The notes beneath the pieces are model-generated. The model saw only the letters and a list, made by a program, of their open reading frames with translations, made no database searches and was not told the origin of the DNA. From Firmicutes bacterium ZOR0006 (GTDB lineage Bacteria; Bacillota_I; Bacilli_A; Culicoidibacterales; ZOR0006), in assembly GCA_000798955.1 (NCBI GenBank), contig JTLC01000032.1, positions 1 through 37,047 on the forward strand: 37,047 nucleotides of DNA. Reading direction: 5' to 3'. This document shows positions 36,855 to 37,047 of the stretch, in pieces (the first letter of the stretch is position 1; each line of letters opens with the position of its first letter). Both the position numbers and the translations under genes were made by a program.

Positions 36855-36944
36855 AGTACTGATTACCACTTGGTCACCAGAAGTTGTTTCAACCTGTTAT
36901 CCCTAGCTGTTGAATCGGCATCGGACACTCTTTTGAAACGTGCC
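36855..36944 (-). repeat. Modular intergenic repeat, copy R4 (arm 2 + core)
   Basis: Nearly identical to R1. The arm-2 start AGTACTGA also forms a perfect 8-bp inverted repeat with TCAGTACT at 36820-36827. The core has TTCAAC (36888-36893) and GTTGAA (36909-36914) as one stem and GACAC with GTGCC (36940-36944) as a second. Downstream to the window end (36945-37047) I see no feature I can name. Confidence 0.85.
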
Positions 36945-37047
36945 TCCTGCTGCAAATCTCGTGAAAACGAAATAAACGTCTGAATTCTTCGTTCACATTT
37001 ATTCCTTTTTTCACATACCGATTTGCTGCTATCCTGAATTGCTTGTG

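Noticed and set aside
36892-36904. TAGGGATAACAGG on the minus strand of R4, like the first 13 bases of the I-SceI homing site
   Set aside because: Only 13 of 18 bases match, the other copies differ within it (R1 has TAGGC, R3 has TAGGA), and there is no endonuclease or intron nearby. Coincidence is the better reading.
36737-36944. Short peptides read through the repeats on the minus strand (for example NRLKQL-VTKW before a stop)
   Set aside because: Copies differ by one-base indels in the A-run and loop that shift the frame, and base changes alter residues. The pattern fits conserved RNA or DNA, not protein.

Overview
The window is about 37 kb of low-to-mid GC chromosome from a member of the Bacillota, most likely class Bacilli or a close relative. 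The evidence is a PolC-type replicative polymerase, a comG pseudopilus operon, CcpA next to a chorismate mutase/DAHP synthase fusion, YtxG/YtxH, YtpR, PepV, a tyrosyl T-box, Dxr (non-mevalonate isoprenoid route) and strong AGGAGG-type ribosome sites. I cannot name a genus. Apart from four plus-strand genes, all genes run on the minus strand, so I list them below from high to low coordinate where order of transcription matters.

Layout. 36.56-37.05 kb: intergenic DNA filled by a modular repeat. 35.1-36.6 kb: tgt-yajC. 34.1-35.0 kb: a DegV protein, convergent with a DedA membrane protein (33.5-34.1 kb, plus). 32.3-33.3 kb: a membrane acyltransferase. 30.2-32.2 kb: ytpR-murC. 28.9-30.2 kb: a tetR-GAP pair on the plus strand, apparently inserted between murC and ytxG. 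25.3-28.7 kb: ytxG-ytxH, aroF (CM-DAHPS) and ccpA, with a cre-like site in the ccpA promoter. 23.0-24.95 kb: a DUF202 gene, then tyrS behind a T-box. 20.8-22.8 kb: a soluble diguanylate cyclase of unusual architecture. 18.1-20.7 kb: pepA (M42), a CGDC thioredoxin-like protein, a CpsB/YwqE-type PHP phosphatase and a YbjQ protein. 15.9-18.0 kb: an ArsR repressor, pepV and a secreted DUF3221-like protein. 15.1-15.8 kb: a CPBP protease (plus). 10.7-14.9 kb: comGA-GF, then queT behind a preQ1-I-like riboswitch, then a short ComGG-like gene. 8.4-10.6 kb: aroK-uppS-cdsA. 0.2-8.3 kb: dxr-rseP-proS-polC. 1-229: the same repeat family as at the right edge.

How the genes fit together. uppS and cdsA serve undecaprenyl and phospholipid precursor supply, dxr feeds isoprenoid precursors to uppS, and murC adds cell-wall synthesis. 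rseP is envelope proteolysis; proS and polC are information processing. queT (preQ1 uptake) and tgt (preQ1 insertion into tRNA) imply queuosine formation from salvaged preQ1. The comG genes encode the DNA-uptake pseudopilus.

The points most worth following up are: (1) a two-armed, apparently RNA-structured repeat family present at both edges; (2) a GGDEF enzyme with its catalytic domain at the N-terminus followed by two substrate-binding-protein-like modules and no membrane segment; (3) a bacterial-type ProRS of only 414 residues lacking the editing (INS) domain; (4) a riboswitch-controlled queT lying inside the comG/aroK neighbourhood, with a perfect hairpin at the very start of its mRNA; (5) a tetR-GAP cassette with a perfect 18-bp operator splitting a conserved gene order.
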